The position numbers and the translations under genes are program-made. From the NCBI GenBank assembly GCA_963539695.1, contig CAUTOC010000004.1, forward strand, positions 1-64,000: a stretch of DNA of 64,000 bases. The letters are read 5' to 3'. Positions 16,849 to 27,000 of the stretch are shown here, in pieces. Under the pieces are notes generated by a model. The model ran no database searches, was not told the DNA's origin, and saw nothing but the letters and a program-made list of their open reading frames with translations. Numbering within the stretch: the first letter of the stretch is position 1; every line of letters begins with the position of its first letter. The DNA is from Catonella sp963539695 (GTDB lineage: Bacteria; Bacillota; Clostridia; Lachnospirales; Lachnospiraceae).

Positions 16849-18567
16849 TTAATCAAAACTGTAGCCGATGGCATATACATATACTCTTTCTGTGCTACTA
16901 TTTTTAGTTACTGTTACACGGACGGATACGCCGTATCTTTCTGTATCAAATTCCTTATTCGTGAACTTGTACACGGATTTATTCTTAAAGGCTTCGGTAG
17001 CGTCCTCCCATACAGGCTGTGCGTTGTATGCTGAATTTGTTACCTCAATCTTTACATCCGGATTTCCTGTCTTGCGATAGTCAAGATTAAGCATTATCTT
17101 TTTAGCGGGCGCGTCTGTTTCTACTGTTTTGATTTCAAATTTCAACTCTTTATAGAGCTTTACAAAATCAATATATCTGTATGCTTCCGCTCCCTCTGAA
17201 TTGACCGCCTTAATCGTCATTCTGTGGCTTGCTTCGTTATCCAATATATCGAATCCCGATAAGTTGAATGTAATATCTTCATGCTGTGGTGCAACCTCAA
17301 TCTTTCTTACCTCTTCATCATCCACCAACTCTGTTATGCTGATTGCATTTGAGTTAGAATCGTTGACCTGATATGTAAAGCTGAACGGCTGCCACTTGTT
17401 ACCGATATTTGTATCTACACCACTGATTGCGATACTTGACAGGATTTTGGTAAATCCTACTGTCTTGGTCGTTTCATTTCCGTTTGAATCCTGCGCCCAT
17501 ATCGTAAATGTATGCTCCCCGACTGACAATGTATTTAACTTTGTGCCGGATACGCTTACTTTGTATGCTTGTCCAAGTACCACGGTGTCGAGTGTCTGTA
17601 ATACCTCTCCGTCTAATGATACCTTTGCTGTTACCTCGTCATTATATGCGTCTGTAATTGTGTAGCTCAAATTGAAAGGTGCGTTTTTATCCCCTAAGTT
17701 TTCTGAATCCGTTTCAATCACAGGCGGTGCGTTCCAAATTATTGTATATGCTCCATCTGTATCGGCTGCGTCGGATACAAGGATAGAAGATGAAACCACA
17801 CAAGCGGGGCGAACACCAATGTAGCCAGTGTACGCATAGTTGTTGTCGCGCAAGCCGTCCGTGTTCACATTGCGGACATAGCACGAAACGCCCTCAAGCG
17901 GTGTTCTAAGCCACCACCACCAAGGCTGACTAACGGATAAACTTGTATTTGTGTATTCCGACTTTGAAACCGCTTCCGCTGTTGGGTATGCAATTCTGTT
18001 ACTTGCTGTCTTGAAATAATCGTAAATGCTACCCTCTACGATATTATTTTCATTAGTAAGTCCGACCTCAGTATTTGACAAAAGGAAAATCTTTTGCACT
18101 ACATCCTCATAACTGCCACCATCTGCAACAGTATTTTTTGCAGTTCTCTTTGTAACTGCAACCACCTGCTCCTTTAACTGAGTTGAGAAGTTTGCCAAAA
18201 ATCCTTTTTCTTGGTCGTATTCGTTGTAAGTACTCCACACATTCGCATTTGTAGGGGAAGTGTCTGCACTGTGCTGTGCCGAATACCACTCACCTGCTGC
18301 CTTGTCGCTATTTAACCATTGTCTAAGGTTTGAATACAGGTAGCGGTTGTTTCCGTACTGCTTACGGTTTAAATCGCTGTTGCCTGCTTCGATAGCATCA
18401 AAACATTTCAGAGTGATAATCTTTTCTGTAATCAATGCTGTGGAATTATCGGGGTCCCCTGCGTGATTATGTTCCATAACGGTAAAAATGATAGGCTTTC
18501 CGTTATAGGTTGTGAGCGTATCTTTTACTTTAGTTCCGCTCGGTAGGTTTTTTAGCAGTTTTGCCAA
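16849..18567 (-). CDS. Tail-associated DUF6273 (C-lectin-like) protein with Ig-like repeats; DGR target
   Basis: 572 aa; TTG start at 18567, 9 bp after GGAGG. Residues 1-255 form a DUF6273/C-type-lectin-like domain: NRYLYSNLRQWLNS, then WWWWLRTP, a diversified stretch (residues 233-247, VR1) and the conserved end GVRPAC. The rest is three or so Ig-like beta repeats (FTYQVNDSNSNA..., etc.). Proteins of this kind are standard targets of diversity-generating retroelements and act as receptor-binding tips. It follows a broken avd gene. Only the DGR target function and its variability are inferred. Confidence 0.75.
   Translation of the reverse strand: MAKLLKNLPSGTKVKDTLTTYNGKPIIFTVMEHNHAGDPDNSTALITEKIITLKCFDAIEAGNSDLNRKQYGNNRYLYSNLRQWLNSDKAAGEWYSAQHSADTSPTNANVWSTYNEYDQEKGFLANFSTQLKEQVVAVTKRTAKNTVADGGSYEDVVQKIFLLSNTEVGLTNENNIVEGSIYDYFKTASNRIAYPTAEAVSKSEYTNTSLSVSQPWWWWLRTPLEGVSCYVRNVNTDGLRDNNYAYTGYIGVRPACVVSSSILVSDAADTDGAYTIIWNAPPVIETDSENLGDKNAPFNLSYTITDAYNDEVTAKVSLDGEVLQTLDTVVLGQAYKVSVSGTKLNTLSVGEHTFTIWAQDSNGNETTKTVGFTKILSSIAISGVDTNIGNKWQPFSFTYQVNDSNSNAISITELVDDEEVRKIEVAPQHEDITFNLSGFDILDNEASHRMTIKAVNSEGAEAYRYIDFVKLYKELKFEIKTVETDAPAKKIMLNLDYRKTGNPDVKIEVTNSAYNAQPVWEDATEAFKNKSVYKFTNKEFDTERYGVSVRVTVTKNSSTERVYVYAIGYSFD
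17827..17871 (-). repeat. DGR variable region 1 (core)
   Basis: Fifteen codons (NVNTDGLRDNNYAYT) that align without gaps to 52451-52495. The two differ at 12 of 45 bases, all at first or second codon positions; all 15 third positions match. Most differing sites can be explained by a template adenine. Followed in both genes by a conserved CGCCCCGCTTGT. Confidence 0.75.
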
Positions 18568-18573
18568 TTTTCT

Positions 18574-18756
18574 TTACCTCCTGTTTCTGCCTTTTAGCCT
18601 TTTTCCTTTTCTCATTTTATTTACAACCGATAGCCTGTATCTCTTTGGGAAATTCTTTTCGTTATTCGTAATCCTTAATGTGTATATAACCATTTCCTTT
18701 GCTTTCACGATAACGGTTAAATCTCCCTACTTTCGTTCTCCTGCTCGTACACTCAT
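18574..18756 (-). pseudogene. Broken avd (DGR accessory protein) gene
   Basis: Frame from ATG 18756 reads MSVRAGERK, then a TAG at 18727-18729, then GDLTVIVKAKEMVIYTLRIT, NNEKNFPKRYR and a short Arg/Lys tail to TAA. MSVRAGER at the start and ..YTLxITxNEKxFPKRYR.. are the N-terminal pattern of four-helix-bundle Avd proteins. Normal Avd has about 110-130 residues, so this is nonsense-mutated and truncated. It lies directly before the DGR target gene, where its last bases supply that gene's ribosome-binding site. Confidence 0.7.
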
Positions 18757-18762
18757 AGGCTT

Positions 18763-19494
18763 CTATGCGTATACGCACTTATTGGCGTTATCAAACATAC
18801 CGCTAACCATAATTACATCATCATTGCTTGAAAATGTTTCGATAACAACATTGTCGGAATCCATAATATCAGCGTCTGTTAATGTAGAAATCGCCATAGC
18901 CATTTTAAGCATATCCCTTTTCATGCTATCCATACTCTTTTCAGTATTTCCAACTACACTTAACACTTCTGTAATCTGTTCCTGTGTTGTCTGATTGATA
19001 TTTTCAATCTGCGCCTTTACCTCTAGGCGTAGGTTTTCAATATCCTTTTTTGTTGCCATTACTACGCTTGGGTCTACTATCAGTTCCACGCTTCCCGTAT
19101 TTGCCAATGCTATTTCCATTGATAAATCAAGTTCGTGTACTACTCCGTCCGAAACTTTAACTTTTTGTGTATCCGGCGTGTTACAAATCGCAATCAATAC
19201 TCCTGTGTCATCATACAACCCCATTTCACGGATGGTAAAACCGCCAATGTCTGACGGTATAACCGATTCCACGATTAAAAGGTTTCCCGAATCTTTACTA
19301 ATATAGCAGGCGTTTACCGGTCCTCTCCAAACCTCATTTTTTAACCCTGTTGCTTCCGTTGTCGGTGTGTAATATCTTCCTCCTCCATCTCCTACCGCAA
19401 ACTGTGTAATATTCACTTTCTTCTCTTCGTTTAACGCTTCAAGCATTTTTCTTGTCCCCGAATCGGTCACAAGTGTAAAATATGTACTTGCCAT
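18763..19494 (-). CDS. Phage tail-fibre/collar protein (P2 H-like N-terminal type)
   Basis: 243 aa. The start MASTYFTLVTDSGTRKM and the region GDGGGRYYTPTTEATGLKNEVWRGPVNA match DUF3751-type tail-fibre N-terminal domains that dock on the baseplate through gpI. A helical region follows (residues 140-200). It probably carries or partners the receptor-binding protein encoded next. Palindrome site 3 overlaps codons 9-14. Confidence 0.8.
   Translation of the reverse strand: MASTYFTLVTDSGTRKMLEALNEEKKVNITQFAVGDGGGRYYTPTTEATGLKNEVWRGPVNACYISKDSGNLLIVESVIPSDIGGFTIREMGLYDDTGVLIAICNTPDTQKVKVSDGVVHELDLSMEIALANTGSVELIVDPSVVMATKKDIENLRLEVKAQIENINQTTQEQITEVLSVVGNTEKSMDSMKRDMLKMAMAISTLTDADIMDSDNVVIETFSSNDDVIMVSGMFDNANKCVYA
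19454..19470. promoter_or_regulatory. Dispersed palindrome site 3 (weaker match, coding)
   Basis: GTCCCCGAATCGGTCAC within the fibre gene, read on the minus strand as V-T-D-S-G. The left half has two mismatches to the consensus, and Thr-Asp-Ser/Ala-Gly is common in such fibre proteins, so this copy is less certain. Confidence 0.45.
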
Positions 19495-19498
19495 ACTT

Positions 19499-20329
19499 TT
19501 ACTTCTCCTTTCTGATTATCATTGTCTGTTTGCTTCTCTGATATGCCTTTATGCTTCCTAATGCTTCCGTTTCCGCTCTTAAAACACTCTCGCTATGGTA
19601 TTTTATCTTTAGCTTATTTAATGCCTGTAAATAAGCGGTAACGGTCTTTTCTGTTTCCGTTGTTATCTCTCTGACCAGCAACGGTTTTACTCTTATTTTT
19701 TCTCCTATAAGAGTTGCTGCCCTTATATCGTTTTGTCCTGCTGCCTTGATTGTTTTTTGTAGGAACGGCTTTACTTTTAGTTTTGTTCCTACTTCGTGTA
19801 ATGCAACTGCTTGTACTATTGCTTTTTCTGTGCTAAATTTATAAAATATCCCGGTGCAATGTGACCTAAGATTTTTATAAAACTGCATTTTACTTTCTAT
19901 TTCCCTACTTGTATCTTCGCTTAATCCCTCACTTCCAATATCAACAGTAATAATAAATGTGTATGGTTTTCCTCCATACTCAAACCATTCTTTTACTTCT
20001 GCTGTTCTGTATACATCTTTCAGAACTGTTTCTACCGCATATTTTGTACCTAATTTCTGATGTACCCTCACGCTGTTTTTTATTATCTTTCTCTTCGTTT
20101 CTATTGGATAGTCGTAATCGTACCAACCAATGTGTAAATCATACGCTAAAGTATCTAACCATGTTTCCGATAGATTATCTATATTGGCGTATATAATATT
20201 TTTTTTTGCTTCATTTGCGGTTATATGCAATTCCTCTGCAATTAACCTCCCTAAAACAATCATTGATTCGTCTTTTTTTAACACTGGCGGAAATGTCGTT
20301 AAAAAATCTGCGTCTTTTAATTTATTCAT
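19499..20329 (-). CDS. Baseplate protein, P2 gpI-like
   Basis: 276 aa from ATG 20329, 8 bp after GGAGG and overlapping the gpJ gene by 8 bp. Contains DADFLTTFPPVLKKD and WYDYDYPIETKRKIIKNS, typical of gpI tail proteins, which link the baseplate wedge to the fibre. The C terminus is Lys-rich. Confidence 0.8.
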   Translation of the reverse strand: MNKLKDADFLTTFPPVLKKDESMIVLGRLIAEELHITANEAKKNIIYANIDNLSETWLDTLAYDLHIGWYDYDYPIETKRKIIKNSVRVHQKLGTKYAVETVLKDVYRTAEVKEWFEYGGKPYTFIITVDIGSEGLSEDTSREIESKMQFYKNLRSHCTGIFYKFSTEKAIVQAVALHEVGTKLKVKPFLQKTIKAAGQNDIRAATLIGEKIRVKPLLVREITTETEKTVTAYLQALNKLKIKYHSESVLRAETEALGSIKAYQRSKQTMIIRKEK

Positions 20330-21467
20330 CTTCCATACCTCCAAAGGTTACGTTGCAATTTCTTATAACCGCTACACTTCCCTTTGGAATTTGTTTAAAA
20401 ACAGGCGTTGTTATCTCAACCCTTTTTATTCTCGATTCCATAAGCATAGCACTAAAATAGGACGGGTTAATATCCCGCCCCATTTTTGAGGTTTGCCATA
20501 GTATATAATTCTCTGTTGCTAATTCTACCTCTCGTTTAATTTCTCCTAATGTTGCCGTTTTATCGCTCTGTATGTAATATGTTGCCTGTATATCAAATTC
20601 AATCATTTCCGGGGCCGCTACTCTTACATTGTCTGTAAGTGGTCTTATGTCATTTTCATTCAATCTCTTTTGTACCTGCTCAATTAATTCATTGCTCGGC
20701 ATTTTTCCGCCAAAAAGCATTATTCGTACATCAACATTTCCCGGCGTAGGCGATTCTACCGAAACATCGCTAATTTGTGATGACACGGATTTTGCATGAT
20801 ATATATAACTTCCCCTCGGTCCTGCGGTTGTGTATGATTCCTCACTTTCCCTCATTCTGTTATAGTATGCGGTATCGCTTTCCTCTTCGCTTCCTCCCTT
20901 GCTCTCTGTCGTATTTGCTACCTCTTTGTAATATAAAAATTCATCTGATACTAGCTTGTTAATCTGCCCCGGAGTAAAACCGTTTCCAACTTTTCCAACG
21001 CTCGTACATTCCGCCTGTACCTCTGCATAATCTGTACCCGATTTAAAATTTAGATACCCTTTTGTCTTGAAATTTATATTTCCGTCTACCGTTACCTCTA
21101 ACTCGTCTGATATTATATAATCCTCTTCAAGTATTTTTGTTATATAAAATCTTAAAGTTGTTTTTGCTACTTGTGGCTCTAATCTTGGTACGTTATGGAA
21201 TATTTCGCTTAAAGAATCTAAGTTGTTTCCTACTGCGTACCTTGGTAGATTCTGTTTTGCTGATTCGTTAATCTGTACCCTTTCCTGTATTATTATACTT
21301 GCAATCCATAATATAAATATCCTAACAGGATCTGCCGGGTAAAGCGTTCTTCCTGTTAATTCCTCGTACCCTGTTATCAGCTTATTTGTAAGTTTTTCTG
21401 TATCTGTATCTACAAACTCCACTTTGGGTAGATTACTCGGTATATTCCTCGTTTTCGTATTCTCCAC
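20322..21467 (-). CDS. Baseplate J/gp47-like protein
   Basis: 381 aa. VEFVDTDTEKLTNKLI at the N terminus, RYAVGNNLDSLSE, and GNVDVRIMLFGGKMPSNELIEQV fit the baseplate J family that forms the wedge of contractile tails. Start overlaps the gpW gene by 35 bp in another frame; gpI follows. Confidence 0.9.
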   Translation of the reverse strand: MENTKTRNIPSNLPKVEFVDTDTEKLTNKLITGYEELTGRTLYPADPVRIFILWIASIIIQERVQINESAKQNLPRYAVGNNLDSLSEIFHNVPRLEPQVAKTTLRFYITKILEEDYIISDELEVTVDGNINFKTKGYLNFKSGTDYAEVQAECTSVGKVGNGFTPGQINKLVSDEFLYYKEVANTTESKGGSEEESDTAYYNRMRESEESYTTAGPRGSYIYHAKSVSSQISDVSVESPTPGNVDVRIMLFGGKMPSNELIEQVQKRLNENDIRPLTDNVRVAAPEMIEFDIQATYYIQSDKTATLGEIKREVELATENYILWQTSKMGRDINPSYFSAMLMESRIKRVEITTPVFKQIPKGSVAVIRNCNVTFGGMEDE

Positions 21468-21774
21468 TTACTTCTACCTCCACGATTGGTTTTAATATTC
21501 CGTTTTCATAGTCTGCCGAAAATGAAATATCTACTATATCTGCCCTCGGCTCATATTCCTCTGTCTTTTCGTATATATCTGACATTGCTAAAGCCTTTGC
21601 GGTTTCTATTGGTCTGTCTATATAATCCGCTTTCATTCCTAACCCACGGTCAAGCGGACAATCATACTCTAGTGAGGAATACAATACCCATAGATTTTGT
21701 ATTACTTCCTCTTCTACTGTGGTCGGCTCAATATTCAAATCTATTTTTTCTGTCGTATCCACTACTACGCTCAT
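21433..21774 (-). CDS. Baseplate wedge protein, gpW/gp25-like
   Basis: 113 aa with VEEEVIQNLWVLYSSLEYDCPLDRGLG, the gp25-like core, and an acidic C terminus. Forms the inner baseplate wedge with J and I. The order U-W-J-I-H is as in P2-like tails, though V precedes U here. Confidence 0.8.
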   Translation of the reverse strand: MSVVVDTTEKIDLNIEPTTVEEEVIQNLWVLYSSLEYDCPLDRGLGMKADYIDRPIETAKALAMSDIYEKTEEYEPRADIVDISFSADYENGILKPIVEVEVSGEYENEEYTE

Positions 21775-21781
21775 TGTCTGC

Positions 21782-22180
21782 CTACCTTTCCGGGTATTCC
21801 TCTAGTGATATTTTGCTTTCTGCTATCAGCAAATTCCCTTTACTGTCATACCTCTTATATCCTTTTGAATGTCCTGTAATAACCCATTTGGTACCGTATC
21901 TCTTCCCTCCTATAATCAGAGTAAGTATTTTTCCTGCTTCCCTGTACTTATCTATTTTTTTCTGCATACTTACAGGATTTACCCCAAGATATGCTGATAG
22001 GTACATAGAAAAACTTGCGGTATCCGTATCGTTGTATTGAAACTCTAACAACGGTTTTTTATTATGCCTTGTCTGCTTTGCATAATTCGTTTTACTTTCA
22101 ATCTGTAAATCTTCAAATGTCCTTACTGTATTCTGTGATACCTTAAATACAATATCTCCAAGTGTTCCAATCTTCGCCAT
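21782..22180 (-). CDS. Phage tail protein, P2 gpU-like
   Basis: 132 aa: IGTLGDIVFKVSQNTVRTF, then SFSMYLSAYLGVNP and TKWVITGHSKGYKRYDSKG, the pattern of P2 gpU-type tail-completion proteins. It overlaps the gpV-like gene end by one base, indicating coupled translation. Confidence 0.8.
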   Translation of the reverse strand: MAKIGTLGDIVFKVSQNTVRTFEDLQIESKTNYAKQTRHNKKPLLEFQYNDTDTASFSMYLSAYLGVNPVSMQKKIDKYREAGKILTLIIGGKRYGTKWVITGHSKGYKRYDSKGNLLIAESKISLEEYPER

Positions 22181-22482
22181 TAGATACCTCCTAAAATAAA
22201 TCCGTCCCCGTCCCCTCCCGGTTTAAACAGGCACGCTACCCATTGCCCTACCTTTGGAATCCACGGAGATACTTTTATTTTGTATTCTCCCTCGCAAGTT
22301 CCTCCCAATAATTCAAGAGTAACCGTTGGCTTATTCTGTAGTATTCTTAAATCTCCTGTAACCGTCCCTGTGTCCTGTATTTTTACCCTAGCTGTCATTT
22401 TTGAAGTGTTTACACTGCTTACTATTCCTATGCTTGTAATGTCCTTTAATTCCTGTATATCTGTATCGTCAAACTTGCTCAA
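22180..22482 (-). CDS. Baseplate spike/assembly protein V-like (OB fold)
   Basis: 100 aa: IGIVSSVNTSKMTARVKIQDTG and VGQWVACLFKPGGDGDGFILGG form the OB-fold part of gpV-like proteins. It lacks the long beta-helical spike of P2 gpV, so a separate tip or a short spike is likely. Confidence 0.75.
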   Translation of the reverse strand: MSKFDDTDIQELKDITSIGIVSSVNTSKMTARVKIQDTGTVTGDLRILQNKPTVTLELLGGTCEGEYKIKVSPWIPKVGQWVACLFKPGGDGDGFILGGI

Positions 22483-23808
22483 TCAATATCCCTCCAAACA
22501 ACTACGCAATTTAATATTAACTTTGTATCCGCCTGTAATGTTATGTGTTGCCTGTTCTACGATATATTTACCGTTAAACTCACCGTATCCGTACACTCTA
22601 ACCGTAATACCTGCCACATAGTCCACATCTCCGATTATCGTAAATTCTGCCGTTGTTTCTCCCTTATTCTTTGCTCTAAGAGATTTTCTTGCTAATTCCT
22701 TTGCTTCCTCTACGCTCGTAACTTTTTGCTTTACTTCTAGTGTCTGACCGTCTGTATTAGCATTTTCCGGGGTGTATGTATACTCTATAACCCGTTTTGT
22801 GTCCGGGTCTGTATAAATTACATGACAGGACGAATAAGACGTATCAGCCGTTTTTGTCGAGAAACTATAACTTATTATGTTTCCTCTTCCTGCCTTTATT
22901 TTCTTTACCTCTGTTTTTTTCTCAAAATCCGCTGCGTCAAATAATACGATTGTCTTAGATGTAACCTTTAAAGATATGCCTGCTCTTTTGCATAATCTCT
23001 TTAAAAATGCTATATCTGTCATATTCTTTTGTTCTGTGTGCTTATATGTCGGATTGTAATTTGATAGGTACATAATTTTTAAACCGCTCCGGCTCGCCGT
23101 CTTTGTTGCTATATTCTTTAGCGTTGTATTTTCCCAATTCTTGCTATATACCGTCTGTCTTAATTTTGCCTTGTATGGTATTGACGTAGCTTTAATACTC
23201 AACTTTTGCGGTGGCCCCGTGTAGTTTACGCTATCAATTTCAAACACTCCGCAATCCAATACTTTATCTTTTCCGTTTGTATACGGATTTTTCTGTATTA
23301 CCATTGCATGTATTTCAGTACCCTTAAATGCTTTTTTGTCCTGTACCTTAGTTGTCTTGGCTGTTGTAACTGTTTCTCCCTCTACATCTGAAGCATTGAC
23401 CCAACCATAAACTTTTTTTCCGTCCTGTGAGATTAAGTGATAAGGGTGTGCATTTGAGTTTGCTATTGTGCATTTACATTTACTTGCCCCTCTGTTTACC
23501 GTTGGCTCTGCTGCCATAGATGAAATGTAAACAGGTCCTCCCTTAAACTGCACTATATTACCAACCTTAACCTCTGACTTTGTGGTAACTGTTTCTGTTT
23601 TAGTTTTTGCGTTCTTTGACGTATTCAACCAATCCTTAATCCATTTACCCTCTCTATCGTCAAGCGATATAGATATATCGTCTGTATTGTCCTCTTCATT
23701 ATCCGTAAAAGACAGTGATAACAGGTATTTAGACAAATCTTTTGATATATCAGCACCTTTAAAGTAGAGTTTAACCGCCGTTCGGCGTGCTAATGTTTTA
23801 TCACTCAC
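22483..23808 (-). CDS. Tail hub protein, P2 gpD-like, with inserted SH3-like domain
   Basis: 441 aa. The gpD/gp27-like hub is seen from KLYFKGADISKDLSKYLL to the end (SLRAKNKGETTAEFTIIGD, GKYIVEQATHNITGGY). Residues 70-145 are an insert of SH3-like sequence (GGPVYISS ... HPYHLISQDGKKVYGWVN) that closely matches the C-terminal domain of the endolysin at 13614. The insert may bind cell wall at infection. Confidence 0.8.
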   Translation of the reverse strand: MSDKTLARRTAVKLYFKGADISKDLSKYLLSLSFTDNEEDNTDDISISLDDREGKWIKDWLNTSKNAKTKTETVTTKSEVKVGNIVQFKGGPVYISSMAAEPTVNRGASKCKCTIANSNAHPYHLISQDGKKVYGWVNASDVEGETVTTAKTTKVQDKKAFKGTEIHAMVIQKNPYTNGKDKVLDCGVFEIDSVNYTGPPQKLSIKATSIPYKAKLRQTVYSKNWENTTLKNIATKTASRSGLKIMYLSNYNPTYKHTEQKNMTDIAFLKRLCKRAGISLKVTSKTIVLFDAADFEKKTEVKKIKAGRGNIISYSFSTKTADTSYSSCHVIYTDPDTKRVIEYTYTPENANTDGQTLEVKQKVTSVEEAKELARKSLRAKNKGETTAEFTIIGDVDYVAGITVRVYGYGEFNGKYIVEQATHNITGGYKVNIKLRSCLEGY

Positions 23809-24028
23809 TTACCGTTACCCCCTGTTTCCACGGTGGCAACGATTCTGATACCTCCAAAGAGATTTCCGGGAGGGTCAAAGTGACCCCTGCCGAAAAAATG
23901 TAGGTATCCTTATGCTCTAAATTCGCCTTTATCAGAGAATCCATATTCATTTCATTACCCCATACTTTATAAGCTATGGTATCCCATGTATCCCCGGATA
24001 CTGTCGTATATGTATTAAGCATAAGCAA
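23801..24028 (-). CDS. Tail protein X (LysM-type)
   Basis: 75 aa: YTTVSGDTWDTIAYKVWGNE ... LTLPE is the LysM-like fold of gpX that links tube and hub. Starts at TTG 24028 or ATG 24022 behind AGGAGG and overlaps the tape-measure stop by 14 bp. Confidence 0.8.
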   Translation of the reverse strand: MLMLNTYTTVSGDTWDTIAYKVWGNEMNMDSLIKANLEHKDTYIFSAGVTLTLPEISLEVSESLPPWKQGVTVSE

Positions 24029-27000
24029 CCCTGCCCTCCTGTTCTTTTTGTTCTTTTAGAATCTGCCTTATAATTTCTCTTAGCTTCTCTAAAAATTCCT
24101 CGTCATACTGTGCCAACTGTTCTTTGATTCCGTTTGTATCTCCGCCCTGTAATACGACTGTCGGACTATTTGTTACCTGTATGGTAATTGTTCCTGCCCC
24201 TCCAAGGCTTGCGTTTGCTCCATTCGCCGTATTTATGTTTTCTGCTTTGACCGCATTGTTGAAAATCTGCCCTGTCTGTGCTGCGGTAAATACTTTTCTG
24301 TTTGCAGCGTTTGTAATTAACTCCGGTCCGTTCTCTCCGGCTATAAATGTGCTTGGTGTCCTGTCTGTACCTTTTGCAAATCCCGGAATCTCCGGTATAT
24401 TGATACCCTTACCTCCAAGACCCGGCACCCAATCCGGCACTTTCAACTTATTCAGACCTCGTATTACTGTATTAACTGCTGATATTACCACTCGTAACGG
24501 TGCTTTAATAATTTCTCCAAGTCCTCCTACCGCACCGCTGAAAATTGACTTGATACCCTCCCAAGCCTGCGACCAATTACCTGTAAAGACACCTGTAATA
24601 AAGTCTATCAAACCTTGGAAAATCTGCATTACATTTGTAACGATTGCTGCTATGTTTTGTAACGCTGACCCTAACACGCTTGCGAAAATTTCCGCCACCA
24701 ACTGAATTACAGGAATCAGAGCCGTAAGCAATTCTGATAACGGCGGTAAAATTGCCTGTATGATTGTGTTGAAAATTGGCAATAGTGTGTTAAGCAAACT
24801 AATTACTACAGGCAGCACCGCTTCTATTATCTGCATTACTATCGGTAGCAATGTTTGCATAAGCTGAATAATTACAGGTAATACCGCCTGTATAATCTGT
24901 ATCAGAATTGGTACTATTGTATTTATCAACTGTATAAAAATTGGCAAAACACTTTGTATTACTTGTAAAACCAACGGCAATATTGCCGATATATATTGAA
25001 CGATAACCGGGAGTATTTCCTCAATCAATTTAGCAAGCACGGTTATAACCACACTAATCAACTTCCCCAATACAGGAAGCACCGCCGTTACAAGCTTACC
25101 TATCAACGGCAGAATCTGCATAAATAGGTTTGCTATCATTGGAAGTAGCGGTAGTAACCCTGTTTGTAATGTGCTTATGATTGTTGGTAATATGCTTTTT
25201 AGTGTATCAAGCACACCCGAACCGCTCGTAAAAAATGCGTCTTTAATCGCCGTTCCGACTTGTGTAATGATTCCCCATAGCTTATCGAATACGGCTAATC
25301 CCTCGTCCCCGAAAGTCTTTTGTATAAACCCTCGTACTTCGTCTAAGTGAGTGGCAACCATGTATATAGCACCACCCACCGCTGCAATCACTCCGACTAA
25401 AGGCAACATCTTTGTAAGTACACCGCCGAAACCTCCGCCCATACTTCCCAAATACTTTGTTATTCCTAATCCTTTTATCATTGTGAACGCTTTTTGTATT
25501 GATAAGATACCGCCTTTAACCTGTAAGAAACCAAGTTTTGCAACCAATCCCCCGGCTTTCAATCCAACTAATCCCGCTGCAATCTTCGCAACCGTCTTAA
25601 TTACTTTCGGGTTCTTCTGTGCGAAATCAGAAACCTTTGCAGCTAAATTCGCCACCTTTTCCGCTGCCATTCCGACATACGGTAATAACATATCTCCCAA
25701 AACAGTACCAAGGTTAGAAATGCTTGTTTTTGCCTTTGCTACCTTATTTTCTGTTGTATCCATCATCTTTGCGTATGCTTTCTCTGTAGCACCGCAAGAA
25801 TCAATCATACCCTGTACGCTGTCGTTAAATGCGTCTGCACCGTCTGACATTAAGGAAAGTGCTGCTTTGCCTGCTTCGCTACTGCTAAACATATCCGCTA
25901 GGCTCTTTCCGCTACTCGTTGCGTCATCTTGCACAATCTGTAAAACATCCGCTAAAGAATTTCCCTCTTTCATTAACTCGGCGAAACCCTTACCTGTCTT
26001 GGTTCTTAATATCTTATCTGTCTGACTTCCCGACTTTCCTAATTCGTTTAACATACCGTTCATGTATGTAGTTGCTTCGGCGGTTGCTATACCTTTTGCG
26101 GTTAAGGTTGCGTATCCTGCTCCCAACTGTTCAAGTGCTACGTTGTTTGCGTTTGCGGTAGGTATGATTTTACCCATACTGCTTGATAACTCCGCTACGG
26201 TCGTTTTACCTTTGTTCTGTATCTGAATAAGCATATCTGATACGTCCGTAACTTTGCTTGCTTCCATTCCGTAGGCGTTCAAGATTGTACTAAGTACATC
26301 TACCGCCTGTGCTGATTCTGCGAAACCTGCCGTTGCTAATTTTGTCGAACTTTCAACAAAACCTACTGCGTCTGCGGTATCCTGTCCTGCTGAAATTGCA
26401 TTATAAACATCATCTGCAAGGTCGTTAATTCCTTTTCCTGTTTCATTTGACAACGCTATAATCTGTTGTCTTAATTCCGACATAGGTACAACGCTCGTAT
26501 CTGCAATAGTGCTTACTTTCGCCATTGCAGTTTGAAATTCACGTGCGTTCTTTACAGGTCCGGCGTATATAGCTGCCCCAATAGCCGTAACAGTTCCAAT
26601 TAACCCTACTAACTGCCCTTTTGTCTGTGAAATTGCTTGTTTATTTTGTGCCTGTTTTTCCGTTATTGCCTGGACCTTTTTTTGGGATTGGCGTAACTTA
26701 TTGTATTGCTCTGTAAGTTCTTTTGTTTCTTTGTCGAGATTGTTTGTATTTACCCCGGCTTCTTTCAGAGTGTCGCTAAGTTCCCCTAACTTTTCCTCTT
26801 CTGTTGCCGTTGCAACCTTTGCCTTTTGTAAGGCTTTTTCATTCGCCTGTAATTTCTTCGTAAGTTCCGGGGCTGCTTCCCCTGTGGCTTCGATTTCCTC
26901 TACAAGTCTTTGGTGTTCCGCCTGTAATTCGCTTACTCTTTCCTTACTCTTTGCAACTGCGTTTTGTTGCTTCTGATAAGCTGATACGTCCTTTAACTTT

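Noticed and set aside
19454..19470. Palindrome site 3 as a full-strength site
   Set aside because: Two mismatches in one half, and Thr-Asp-Ser/Ala-Gly is common in tail-fibre N termini, so chance is not excluded; kept at low confidence.
24600..25130. Tape-measure repeats as a DNA-level repeat array
   Set aside because: Units are conserved as protein (LPxxxQxI), with diverged codons, so they reflect protein structure.
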